This document shows positions 55,667-64,000 of a DNA stretch of 64,000 nucleotides, piece after piece (positions within the stretch are counted from its first letter, which is position 1; every line of letters begins with the position of its first letter). The notes below the pieces were generated by a model, which saw only the letters and a list, made by a program, of their open reading frames with translations, did no database searches and was not told the DNA's origin. Both the position numbers and the translations under genes were made by a program. Origin of the DNA: Burkholderia pyrrocinia. GTDB taxonomy: Bacteria; Pseudomonadota; Gammaproteobacteria; Burkholderiales; Burkholderiaceae. Where the stretch lies: contig NZ_CP070977.1 of assembly GCF_018417535.1 (NCBI RefSeq), forward strand, positions 1,550,001 to 1,614,000. The letters run 5' to 3'.

Positions 55667-56944
55667 TCAAAGTTTGCCGGTCAGGCTGTAAAGCGGTTCG
55701 AGCACCCACTCGTACAGACGCCTGCGCTCCTGCAGGATGTCCGCCTGCAGCGCCATGCCCGCCTGCAACGGCTGCTTCGCGCCGTACGCGACGACGTTCT
55801 GCGCATCGAGCGCAACCGTCACGCGATAGTAGGTGGCGTCCCGCCCTTCGCCCGGCGTCGCCGCCGGGCCGCCGTCGCTCGCGAGTTCCGCAGCCGACAG
55901 CGCGGTGCGCGCGATCGCGACGACCGTCGCGCGATACTGGCCGAACTTCTGGTACGGGAACGCCTGGTAGCGGATCAGCACCGGCTCGCCGACGCGCACG
56001 AAGCCGATCGCCGCGCTCGGCACGAACAGATGCGCCTGCCAGCGCGCGCCGCCCGGCACGACGCTCGCCAGCGGACGGGACGTATCGACGGTCTGGCCGA
56101 CGTCGGCGATCGCCGCCGTCACGACGCCGGTTTCCGGCGCGGCGACGACGATCCGGCGTTTCGCCTCGCTCTCGACGAGATTCCGGTCGACGTCGATCAC
56201 GTTGCGGTCGATCTGCGCGAGCTGGTTCTGTTGCTTGAGCCCGAGGCCGGCCAATTCGTTGTTCGCTTCCGTCAGCGACTGCAGCGTCGACGCGCGCTCG
56301 CGCAGCAGGCCGTTCAGCTTCGACTGCTGGTCGAGCAGGTCGGCCTCGCGCTGCTGTGCCTGGTCCTTCGAGATGTAATCCTGCGCGAGCAGGCCGCGAT
56401 AGCGCTGCGCGCCGTCGGCCGCAATCGACGTGCGCAACCGCTGCGCCGCAAGCTGGTCGTCGATCTGCGCGAGTTCGCCTTTCAAGTTCGCGAGCTTCGC
56501 GCGCACCGTGTCGCGCTCGTCCTGCTGCAGGCTGCGCGTCTTGTCCAGTTCCGTCAGCAGCGACGCCTTGCGCTGCTGCGCCTGCGCGATCAATGCGGCC
56601 TGCGTCGCGCCTTGCGCCGCGCTTTGCAGGTCCGTGGAAACCGTATACAGCGTCTGGCCGCGCGTCACGCGCTGCCCTTCCTTCACGTCGCGCTCGACGA
56701 CGACGCCCGGCTGCAATGCATACACCTTCACCAGCCCCGCATCCGGCATCACCACGCCGGTGACCGTCGTGCGGCGCGTATAGGTGCCGAACGCGAAGAA
56801 CAGCACCACGCAGACGGCCATCGCGGCCGACGTCGCGGTCAGCAGCTTCATCGACACCGGACGGACCAGCACGATCTCGCCCAGCGCACTTGCGCGTTGC
56901 GTCTGCTGTGCTTCGAGCCGGAAAAGGGAAGACGGGGTGGTCAA
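55667..56944 (-). CDS. HlyD-family periplasmic adaptor
   Basis: A 425-residue membrane-fusion protein. One membrane segment (about 33-53) is followed by the biotinyl-lipoyl half motif (TVTGVVMPDAGLVKVYALQPG), a long coiled-coil hairpin (about 90-250, rich in Gln/Glu/Ala/Leu), the second lipoyl half (VVAAPETGVVTAAIADVGQTV) and a beta-barrel domain. It joins the C39-ABC exporter to the TolC-type channel. It starts 144 bases after the precursor peptide gene, with a strong hairpin between them. Confidence 0.94.
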   Translation of the reverse strand: MTTPSSLFRLEAQQTQRASALGEIVLVRPVSMKLLTATSAAMAVCVVLFFAFGTYTRRTTVTGVVMPDAGLVKVYALQPGVVVERDVKEGQRVTRGQTLYTVSTDLQSAAQGATQAALIAQAQQRKASLLTELDKTRSLQQDERDTVRAKLANLKGELAQIDDQLAAQRLRTSIAADGAQRYRGLLAQDYISKDQAQQREADLLDQQSKLNGLLRERASTLQSLTEANNELAGLGLKQQNQLAQIDRNVIDVDRNLVESEAKRRIVVAAPETGVVTAAIADVGQTVDTSRPLASVVPGGARWQAHLFVPSAAIGFVRVGEPVLIRYQAFPYQKFGQYRATVVAIARTALSAAELASDGGPAATPGEGRDATYYRVTVALDAQNVVAYGAKQPLQAGMALQADILQERRRLYEWVLEPLYSLTGKL

Positions 56945-56997
56945 GATGACGAACGATCCTTGGGATTCGGCACTGACGTGCCGGAGATCCGGGAAAT

Positions 56998-57031
56998 ATC
57001 GCCGCGGCGCATGATCCCGCGCCGCGGCGAT
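56998..57031 (-). terminator. Strong hairpin between peptide gene and exporter genes (attenuator-like)
   Basis: ATCGCCGCGGCGC (56998-57010) and GCGCCGCGGCGAT (57019-57031) form a perfect 13-base stem with an eight-base loop. On the minus strand it follows the peptide stop codon and precedes the adaptor gene, and is followed by ATTTCCC, only a weak T-run. It probably lowers read-through or protects the peptide message 3' end, giving more peptide than exporter. Structure is seen; effect is inferred. Confidence 0.65.
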
Positions 57032-57088
57032 ACGCGATTCACGCAGCGGCGGCGCAGTGCGCCCCGCTACGTGGCAATCGCATCCGGC

Positions 57089-57286
57089 TTAGGCAACCGC
57101 GTGGCCGGTCAGCAGGCCGAGCAGCGCGTTGCCCGTGCCGACGACAGCCGTCGTCAGCGATTCGCCGACGTTGTACAGCGTCTGGCCGTACAGCTCGACC
57201 ACGTTGCCCAGCGTGTCGAAAATCGAGCCGCCGCCGTAGTAGCCGCCGGACACTTGAGCGATTTCCTGTTGATTCAGTTCTTGCAT
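57089..57286 (-). CDS. Double-glycine-leader bacteriocin-like peptide precursor
   Basis: A 65-residue precursor. The leader MQELNQQEIAQVSGG has the hydrophobic/acidic spacing (Leu, Ile, Val before Gly-Gly) that C39 exporters recognise. Cleavage would release a 50-residue, Gly-rich, nearly uncharged peptide beginning YYGGGSIF and containing VVELYGQTLYNVG and GTGNALLGLLTG, with GxxxG-like helix-packing motifs as in class II bacteriocins and microcins. It has no Cys. GGAG upstream fixes the ATG at 57286; an in-frame ATG at 57322 has no such support. It heads the adaptor-exporter-channel genes and the synthase operon. Confidence 0.85.
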   Translation of the reverse strand: MQELNQQEIAQVSGGYYGGGSIFDTLGNVVELYGQTLYNVGESLTTAVVGTGNALLGLLTGHAVA

Positions 57287-57307
57287 TGCTTTTCTCCAGA
57301 TTGAGAA

Positions 57308-57328
57308 TGCTAGATAACCCATCTAGCA
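57308..57328. promoter_or_regulatory. TGCTAGA-N7-TCTAGCA dyad before the peptide gene
   Basis: A perfect seven-base dyad with a seven-base spacer lies 22 bases upstream of the peptide start codon and just upstream of its ribosome binding site. It could be an operator or an mRNA hairpin in the 5' leader. Confidence 0.5.
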
Positions 57329-58411
57329 AGGCATCGAACCGCGCCGCCGATGCAACGCGGATCAATATTTAAAATCGCTTTTCAACCGATTCATTGCCGA
57401 ATTTATTCCAGCCATAAATTACCGAACGCATCCGGTCAATTGCAAAAAATACCTGCCCAGTCAATTGAAGATCAACTTTCGACGCGCGGAATTACCCCTC
57501 CGGCGAAAATCAAAATCTCCGCCGGACCGCTTATGCGATCCGCTTCCTCGCGATTGGCGATCAGCGGGCGACGCCCATCCGGCAACGGCCCGATAGCCGC
57601 CTGCAGGCCGGCGGCAAGCGTCTCCGTGCCGCCGGACGGCTGTTTCGAACGGAACGACTGATAGTGGCCCGCAAGTCCGCTGGATAATGCTCGACAATAA
57701 TATGCAATCCCCTGGATCTTTAATGTGCTAATTAACGATGCCGGTCGATTAGATTTCTAACGATCGCATTTTCGACCTTTTTAAAAATTTCACGGCCTCA
57801 TGGTGGGGGATATCCCTACCATCATCTGTGCGATACCGCACCATCGGTAAAAAAATCACCGAACCACTGAATTCATTCCAATTGCAATGGAATATCCGGC
57901 AACGGGAAGGCGATTGAACCGCGGGCGTTGATGCTGAATTGGAAGAAGGAACGCCGGGCCGGCGCAGATTCGTGGGCCGGCTTGCTGGAGGAAATTTGAA
58001 GAGATGGGGCTCGCTGCCGCGCCCGCCGTCGGGAGGATTGCCGCGGCGACGCGAGCCCAGGCTGCGTCGCGCGGCTCGCGATCACCCCGTCCGGTTCGGG
58101 GCGCGCTCCGCGTCGATCGGCGCCGGCCGTGCGCGACGGGCTGGTCGCGTTAGTGGCGGTCAGGAGCGGACAGGCGACCGTCGAGATGTTCGCGGCCTGG
58201 CATGACAGGAACGACACGGCTTCGACCAGCCTCGGCAGCCGCATGGCGCCGAGCGCTTCGTCATGGCCCGCGGCGACCGGGCTCGCGTTCGCGAGCGAAC
58301 GATTTCGGAGCGAGTTTTCGCGGCAGGCACTCGAGATCCTGCGCCTGCCGAAGGATCGACCCGCATTCGCGCGGCCGCCTCATCGGCCGGCCGCACACCA
58401 TGCGTCGACCG
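57329..58411. other. Control region upstream of the peptide-synthase operon
   Basis: About 1.1 kb without a gene I can support. The part from 57340 to 57900 is AT-rich and probably carries the operon promoter. It includes two dyads at 57800-57849. On the minus strand, 57472-57670 has an open frame with protein-like composition (for example GLQAAIGPLPDGRRPLIAN) but no start and no family I can name; it may be a gene remnant. 57900-58411 is GC-rich, with no recognised product; open frames there are probably chance. Confidence 0.5.
57800..57849. promoter_or_regulatory. Two adjacent dyads upstream of the peptide-synthase operon
   Basis: ATGGT (57800-57804) and ACCAT (57818-57822) flank the perfect palindrome GGGATATCCC (57807-57816). 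Close by, TACCG-N6-CGGTA spans 57834-57849. Their density in an otherwise simple AT-rich region suggests regulator binding sites about 510-560 bases upstream of the peptide gene. No known consensus was matched. Confidence 0.4.
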
Positions 58412-59011
58412 TCAGTCAAACAGCTTGTTCGCGGTCCGCGCGATCAGTTTGCCCTGATGACGCGCACCGGCCAGCTCGATCGCGCTCGGCAGTCGGTGCC
58501 CCTGCCCGCCTGCGATCGTGGTCGCGCCATAAGGCGCGCCGCCGACGATTTCGTCGAGCGTCATTTGCCCCTGGTGACTGTACGGCAGCCCGACGATCGT
58601 CATGCCGAAATGCAGCAGGTTGGTGATGATCGAGAACAGCGTGGTTTCCTGGCCGCCGTGCTGGCTCGCGCTCGACGTGAACGCGCCGCCGACCTTGCCG
58701 TTCAGTGCGCCGCTCAGCCACAGGCCGCCCGCCTGATCCAGGAACGCCGCCATCTGCGACGAGATGCGGCCGAAGCGGGTCGGCGTGCCGACGATGATCG
58801 CGTCGTAGTCGGCCAGTTCGGCCACCGTCGCAACCGGCGCCTGCTGCGCGAGCTTGAAGTGCGCGGCCTGCGCGACTGCCTCCGGCACCGTTTCCGGCAC
58901 CCGCTTGACGTCGACCGTGGCGCCCGCCGCGCGTGCACCTTCGGCCATCGCATCCGCCAGCGCCTCGATGTGACCGTACGACGAGTAATACAGCACAAGA
59001 ACCTTGGACAT
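58412..59011 (-). CDS. wrbA: NAD(P)H:quinone oxidoreductase WrbA
   Basis: A 199-residue flavodoxin-like quinone reductase. [20 protein letters not shown] at the start binds the FMN phosphate, and [19 protein letters not shown] near residues 74-92 is the WrbA signature; [20 protein letters not shown] is also typical. It reduces quinones by two electrons, avoiding semiquinone radicals. It is in a same-strand group with DoxX and pirin genes, all facing a divergent LysR gene. Confidence 0.95.
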   Translation of the reverse strand: MSKVLVLYYSSYGHIEALADAMAEGARAAGATVDVKRVPETVPEAVAQAAHFKLAQQAPVATVAELADYDAIIVGTPTRFGRISSQMAAFLDQAGGLWLSGALNGKVGGAFTSSASQHGGQETTLFSIITNLLHFGMTIVGLPYSHQGQMTLDEIVGGAPYGATTIAGGQGHRLPSAIELAGARHQGKLIARTANKLFD

Positions 59012-59182
59012 TTCGAACTCCTGATGAGCGTCGCGACGATGTCGAGACGGAACCGGCGCGCGCCAGCCGACGCACGCTGTGTTGCATGACCGGATGGATG
59101 TCGGAATAACCCGAGCGAGATCCTGACGAGACTACCGGGCCGGTCACGCGCCCGGTCGCCCCGGAGGATCGGCCCGTTCGGC

Positions 59183-59599
59183 TCACGCGGCCGGTGCGAT
59201 ACGCAACGCCGAGCGCCCGATCCGCGCGTCGAGGCTGAACGCGCCCGCGCCGAAGTACGCGATCTGCAGCAGGCCGCCGGCCATCATCACGTTCTTCAGA
59301 AAGTGAATCATCTGGTTCTGGTCGGCGAAGTTGTGGTGGAAGAACACCGCGGTCACCACACTGAACAGCGCCATCGCCAGCGCCACCGGACGGGCCCGAT
59401 AACCCGACATCAGCAGCAGGCCGCCGCCCGCCTCGACGAGCACCGCGACGACGAACGCGAGCGATGGCGCCGGCAGGCCGACGGATGCGATGTAACCGAC
59501 GGTTGCCGCGTGCGCGGCCAGCTTGCTCAACCCGCTCATCAGAAACGGCGCGCCGATCAGAATGCGGCCCAGAAGCGGAAGATACTTGTAACGATCCAT
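59183..59599 (-). CDS. DoxX-family membrane protein
   Basis: A 138-residue protein with four membrane segments, starting LPLLGRILIGAPFLMSGLSK, the usual DoxX opening. GGGLLLMSGYRARPVALAMA and FFHHNFADQNQMIHFLKN are typical. DoxX proteins are linked to thiol and quinone redox protection. It lies between the pirin and WrbA genes on the same strand, 49 bases after pirin, consistent with one regulon. Confidence 0.9.
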   Translation of the reverse strand: MDRYKYLPLLGRILIGAPFLMSGLSKLAAHAATVGYIASVGLPAPSLAFVVAVLVEAGGGLLLMSGYRARPVALAMALFSVVTAVFFHHNFADQNQMIHFLKNVMMAGGLLQIAYFGAGAFSLDARIGRSALRIAPAA

Positions 59600-59648
59600 G
59601 ATGAACTCCTGAAATGAAATGACTCGATGGACTGGAAAATAAAGGCAC

Positions 59649-60347
59649 TCAGCCGGCGTCCACCATCACCAGCTCGGAATCTTCGACCGCGGTGATGTCG
59701 AGCGCGGTCTCGTTCGTGATCGCGACGCCGTCGAGCGGCCCCACGCGCTCTCCGTTCACGTCGATGCGCCCCGAAGCCGCGACGAGATACGCGCGGCGCG
59801 ATGCGTCCAAACCCTGTCGGACCCGCTCGCCCGCCTTCAGCGTCGCGCCGAGCACGCGTGCATCGGCACGGATCGGCAGCGCGCCGTCGTCGCCGGCGAA
59901 GCCGCTCGCCAGCACGACGAAGCGTCCGGACCGGTCGCCTTTCGGGAACTGCTTCGTACCCCACCCGGGCGCCCCGCCGCCGGCGCGAGGCCGCAGCCAG
60001 ATCTGATAGACCTTGAGCGGCAGGTCGCCCCGGTTGAACTCGGCATGACGAATGCCGGTGCCCGCGCTCATGACCTGGACGTCGCCCGCGCGGATCGTTC
60101 CTTCGGATCCCAACGTGTCGCGATGGCCGAGCACGCCTTGCCGTACGTACGTGATGATTTCCATGTCGCGGTGCCCGTGCATCGGGAACCCGCTGCCGAC
60201 GGCGATCTCGTCGTCGTTCCAGACGATCAGCGGGCCCAGCGGCGCGTGCTCGGGCGTGCCGTCGGCCGTGACCGCGAAATGGTATTTCGCGCGCAGCCAG
60301 CCATGATTCGCCGTATCCAGTGATGCCCAACGCCGATGAGTCAACAT
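59649..60347 (-). CDS. Pirin-family bicupin protein
   Basis: A 232-residue pirin-like protein. The N-terminal cupin has the metal motif GFPMHGHRDMEIITYV and the second His/Glu set near AGTGIRHAEFN; a second cupin follows. Bacterial pirins often have quercetin 2,3-dioxygenase or redox-sensing activity. The ATG at 60347 opens the conserved start LTHRRWASLDTANHGWL. It is divergent from a LysR gene, which probably controls pirin, DoxX and WrbA. Confidence 0.92.
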   Translation of the reverse strand: MLTHRRWASLDTANHGWLRAKYHFAVTADGTPEHAPLGPLIVWNDDEIAVGSGFPMHGHRDMEIITYVRQGVLGHRDTLGSEGTIRAGDVQVMSAGTGIRHAEFNRGDLPLKVYQIWLRPRAGGGAPGWGTKQFPKGDRSGRFVVLASGFAGDDGALPIRADARVLGATLKAGERVRQGLDASRRAYLVAASGRIDVNGERVGPLDGVAITNETALDITAVEDSELVMVDAG

Positions 60348-60485
60348 GTCCGCACCCTTTTTCCTGCTGCCCGAACAACGGGCGGTTACCTGGCGGCGCC
60401 TCGCCGGAATCCGCGAAGCACCGAACGTAGGAAGCATGCTAATTTCGCAAAGATCGCTCGCATATCTCCTGAACGGCAACGTATC

Positions 60486-60497
60486 ATTGCTCTCAAT
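60486..60497. promoter_or_regulatory. ATTG-CTCT-CAAT dyad, candidate LysR site
   Basis: A perfect four-base dyad (ATTGCTCTCAAT) lies 30 bases upstream of the LysR start codon in the divergent pirin/LysR promoter region. Its length and symmetry fit a LysR box. Function is inferred. Confidence 0.35.
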
Positions 60498-60527
60498 AGA
60501 ACGATCTCATCGAACGGAACCGTCGCC

Positions 60528-61445
60528 ATGAACCCGATCGCCGACTTGAACGATCTCCGACTGTTCGCGGAAGTGGTTGAACGCGGGAGCTTCACGGCCG
60601 CCGCCCGCAGCCTCGGCGCGCAAACGTCGAAGCTCAGCCGGCGCATTCGCGCGCTCGAGGAGGAACTCGGCGTGCGGCTGCTCAATCGCACGAGCCGGAG
60701 CCTGTCGCTGACGGAAACCGGCCGGCAGTTCCATCAGCATTGCGTCGCGCTGGTTGCGGAATCGAAGGCCGCGAAGGACATCGTGGATCGCACGCGCACG
60801 CAGCCGCAGGGCACCGTGCGCATCAGTTGCCCGGTCGGATTGCTGAGCTCGGGCGTCGCCGCGATTCTGGCGCGATACATCGAGGACAATCCGCAGGTTC
60901 AGGTGCGGCTCGATGCGACCAACCGGCGCGTGGATGTGGTCGAGGAAGGGCTGGATTTCGCGATCCGCGTCAGGGTTCCGCCGCTGGAGAACACCGATCT
61001 CGCGGTTCGACAACTGGGGCTGTCGTTCCGGATCCTCGTCGCGAGCCCAGCGCTGGCCGCACGTTATCCGGCGCCCGAGTCGATCGACAGCCTGAAGGAC
61101 TGGCCGACGGTTTCAACGTCCAGCAGCGGCGACCGTTTCGTGTGGAGTCTGACGGACGCCGACGGACGCGCGATCTCCTTCGCCCATCGGCCGCGGTTGG
61201 CAACGGACGATCTGGCGAGCCTGCGGCTTGCGGCGCTCGGCGGCATCGGCGTCGCCGAATTGCCGCGCGAACTGGTAAGCGCCGACCTGCAGGCCGGCCA
61301 GTTGATCCACCTGCTGCCCACGCTGTCGGCACCGACGGCGCTCGTCCATGCGATCTTCCCGACGCGCCGCGGCATGGTGCCAGCCGTTCGCCATCTGCTC
61401 GACGCGCTCGTCGCGGGCTTCGATGAACTGAACCGGATCGCATAG
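60528..61445 (+). CDS. LysR-family transcriptional regulator of the quinone-stress group
   Basis: A 305-residue LysR protein of the AaeR/DsdC-like subgroup common in Burkholderia. The helix-turn-helix is DLNDLRLFAEVVERGSFTAA, then SLGAQTSKLSRRIRALEEELG. The effector domain begins near GTVRISCPVGLLSSGVA (residue 95). The ATG at 60528 opens the conserved start; translation further upstream is not supported. It is divergent from the pirin-DoxX-WrbA group, which it probably controls in response to an electrophile or quinone. Confidence 0.92.
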   Translation: MNPIADLNDLRLFAEVVERGSFTAAARSLGAQTSKLSRRIRALEEELGVRLLNRTSRSLSLTETGRQFHQHCVALVAESKAAKDIVDRTRTQPQGTVRISCPVGLLSSGVAAILARYIEDNPQVQVRLDATNRRVDVVEEGLDFAIRVRVPPLENTDLAVRQLGLSFRILVASPALAARYPAPESIDSLKDWPTVSTSSSGDRFVWSLTDADGRAISFAHRPRLATDDLASLRLAALGGIGVAELPRELVSADLQAGQLIHLLPTLSAPTALVHAIFPTRRGMVPAVRHLLDALVAGFDELNRIA

Positions 61446-61529
61446 CGGCCGTCGGCGCGGCCGCAAACGCATCGCGATGACGCGCGCCGTTACGGGGCAC
61501 GCATCACGCCGCCGCACGCCGGAACCGGA

Positions 61530-62510
<981 letters not shown>

Positions 62511-62658
62511 GGTCTCCTCTCTCCTTGCGCGGCGTGGCCGGGCATCGGTATCGTTTGCGGGATACGCCCGCACGGCCGGTTCACGACGAATCCGCGGCGG
62601 CCGGCACGATCGGCATCTGCCACATCGTCAGCATTCCGTAATGACGGCACGGCAACGT

Positions 62659-64000
62659 TCAGAACCACGCGTCGCGCATGTCGAGCGTCGTCGTGTCGAC
62701 GCTCGACAGCAGATCGAGCTGCGCATCCACTTTCGGCAATTCCCAGCGGAAAAAATAACGGGCCGCCGCACGCTTGCCGTCGTGGAAATCGCCGCCGTGC
62801 CCGTGCGCGGCGAGCGTCACGTCGAGCCACAGCCACGCGACGACGAGATGGCCGAACGCTTCCAGATAGACGCTCGCATTCGCAAGCCGCTGCTGCTGAT
62901 CGCCGATCGCGCCCAACTGCTGCGTGACGTCGCATAGCCGCGTCCAGCGCTGCGCCAGCGCATCGGCCTGCTCGCGCGTGCCGGCTTCCAGCGCCCGCGC
63001 GCGTTCGACGGTCGCGCGGATGCGCGCGTCGAGCGCGCGCAGCAATGCGCCGTCGTCCTGCGCGACCTTGCGGCCCAGCAGGTCGAGCGCCTGGATCCCG
63101 TGCGTGCCTTCGTGAATCGGATTGAGACGATTGTCGCGATAGAGCCGCTCGACCGCGTAGTCGCGCGTGTAGCCGTAGCCGCCGTGCACCTGGATCGCGA
63201 GATCGTTCGCGGCGAGGCACCACTGCGACGGCCAGCTTTTCGCGATCGGCGTCAGGATGTCGAGCAGGCGCGTGGCATTGGCGCGCACCTGCGCATCTTC
63301 ATGCGCACACCCTTCGTCGACCAGCTTCGCGCAGTACAGGATCAGCGCGAGGCCACCTTCGACATAGGCCTTCTGCGCGAGCAACATGCGCCGCACGTCC
63401 GGATGCTCGACGATCGGCGCCTGCGGCGCGGCCGGATCCTTGCCCGCCGGCCCGAGCGGACGCCCCTGCGGCCGGTTGCGCGCATAGTCGAGCGCGTGCA
63501 GATAACCCGTGTAGCCGAGCGCCACCGCACCCGCGCCGACACCGATGCGCGCCTCGTTCATCATGTGGAACATGGATGCAAGGCCGTGGTTCGGCTTGCC
63601 GACCAGATAGCCGATCGCGCCCGCACGCCCTTGCGGACGATAGCGCGTGCCTTCGCCGAAATTCAGCAGGCAGTTGGTCGTGCCGCGATAACCCATCTTG
63701 TGGTTCAGGCCGGCGAGCACGACGTCGTTGCGTTCGCCGGCTGTGCCGCCGTCGGTTCCCGGCAGGTACTTCGGCACGATGAACAGCGAGATGCCGCGCG
63801 TGCCCGGCTGCAAGCGGCCGTGTTCGTCGGGGATCTTCGCGAGCACGAGGTGAACGATGTTCTCCGCCAGTTCGTGTTCGCCGCCGGAGATCCACATCTT
63901 GTTGCCGGTCAACCGGTAGCGCAGGCCCAGCGGCGAGTCGCGTTCGAAATCCGCGCGTGTCGCGATGTCGGACAGCGACGAGCCGGCTTGCGGCTCCGAC
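62659..64000 (-). CDS. Acyl-CoA dehydrogenase, C-terminal part (cut by window edge)
   Basis: The gene runs off the right edge; only the C-terminal 446 or so residues are present. The visible sequence starts with SEPQAGSSLSDIATRADFER, the flavin-binding loop of acyl-CoA dehydrogenases, then GNKMWISGGEHELAENIVHL. VHGGYGYTRDYAVERLYRDN near the middle carries the catalytic-base region, and a further C-terminal domain (about the last 130 residues) is like the extra AcylCoA_DH_C domain of the long, about 600-residue type. It oxidises acyl-CoA with FAD; chain specificity is unknown. Confidence 0.93.
   Translation of the reverse strand, partial: SEPQAGSSLSDIATRADFERDSPLGLRYRLTGNKMWISGGEHELAENIVHLVLAKIPDEHGRLQPGTRGISLFIVPKYLPGTDGGTAGERNDVVLAGLNHKMGYRGTTNCLLNFGEGTRYRPQGRAGAIGYLVGKPNHGLASMFHMMNEARIGVGAGAVALGYTGYLHALDYARNRPQGRPLGPAGKDPAAPQAPIVEHPDVRRMLLAQKAYVEGGLALILYCAKLVDEGCAHEDAQVRANATRLLDILTPIAKSWPSQWCLAANDLAIQVHGGYGYTRDYAVERLYRDNRLNPIHEGTHGIQALDLLGRKVAQDDGALLRALDARIRATVERARALEAGTREQADALAQRWTRLCDVTQQLGAIGDQQQRLANASVYLEAFGHLVVAWLWLDVTLAAHGHGGDFHDGKRAAARYFFRWELPKVDAQLDLLSSVDTTTLDMRDAWF

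Noticed and set aside
57286..57322. A longer start (ATG 57322) for the bacteriocin-like precursor
   Set aside because: The ribosome binding site GGAG lies between 57322 and 57286 and the leader consensus begins at the second ATG.
57420..57480. A possible lux-box (ACCTG...) upstream of the peptide operon
   Set aside because: Only one half resembles the consensus; the other half does not match, and no LuxR/LuxI gene is in the window.
57873..58244. A 123-codon minus-strand frame upstream of the peptide gene as a new small protein
   Set aside because: No ribosome binding site, no family resemblance, and a composition (Ser/Arg/Pro-rich) like other chance frames in this spacer.

Overview
The window is GC-rich DNA (long GC-rich genes, short AT-rich control regions) and reads as a Burkholderia chromosome, most likely of the B. 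cepacia complex. Supporting signs are a subfamily I.1/I.2 lipase with its dedicated foldase, a Burkholderia-type trimeric porin, FecI/FecR-controlled TonB receptors and many LysR regulators. This assignment is inference from gene content and codon use; no ribosomal marker lies in the window. No rRNA, tRNA, CRISPR array or insertion sequence was seen.

Layout. 0-5 kb: a CitMHS-type citrate transporter with a divergent LysR gene, a flavin reductase-like protein, a VOC-family protein and a second LysR gene. 4.5-9.6 kb: an iron-uptake unit (FecI sigma factor, FecR regulator, siderophore receptor, exported ThuA-like protein) behind a clear Fur box. 10-17 kb: a porin, an unusual fusion of a VirB1-like lytic transglycosylase with a TrbG/VirB9-like domain, two small lipoproteins, and a MipA/OmpV protein divergent from an OmpR-type two-component system, with six helically phased repeats between them. 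17-22 kb: a complete TonB receptor plus FecBCD-type ABC importer operon with overlapping genes. 22.6-26.2 kb: a leaderless solute-binding protein, an aminotransferase and a divergent MocR-type regulator. 26.4-31.4 kb: an OmpR-like regulator whose receiver lacks its phosphorylation residues, a haem-oxygenase-like di-iron protein translationally coupled to a GGDEF-EAL protein, and a Crp/Fnr-type regulator.

The outstanding region is 31.9-57.4 kb, where every gene lies on the minus strand with overlaps or short gaps. In transcription order it holds: a 65-residue double-glycine-leader peptide; a 13-bp-stem hairpin; an HlyD-type adaptor; a C39-peptidase ABC exporter; a TolC-type channel; an AT-ACP protein; a 2032-residue synthase (FabL-like reductase, ketosynthase, inactive ketosynthase, KR, DH); a cytochrome P450-KR-DH-like fusion; a flavin monooxygenase; a LolD/LolE-like ABC pair; a LolA-like periplasmic protein; and an outer-membrane protein. 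A small membrane protein, a lipase and its foldase follow. I read this as one gene system that makes a reduced, oxygenated polyketide or lipid with a Pfa-like (PUFA-synthase-like) synthase and also carries the processing and export machinery for a bacteriocin-like peptide. Whether the peptide and the lipid end up in one molecule or are two cooperating products cannot be told from sequence; I do not recognise this combination as a described system.

58.4-64 kb: a quinone/electrophile-stress group (WrbA, DoxX, pirin, divergent LysR), a quinone oxidoreductase, and the 3' part of an acyl-CoA dehydrogenase gene that runs off the right edge.
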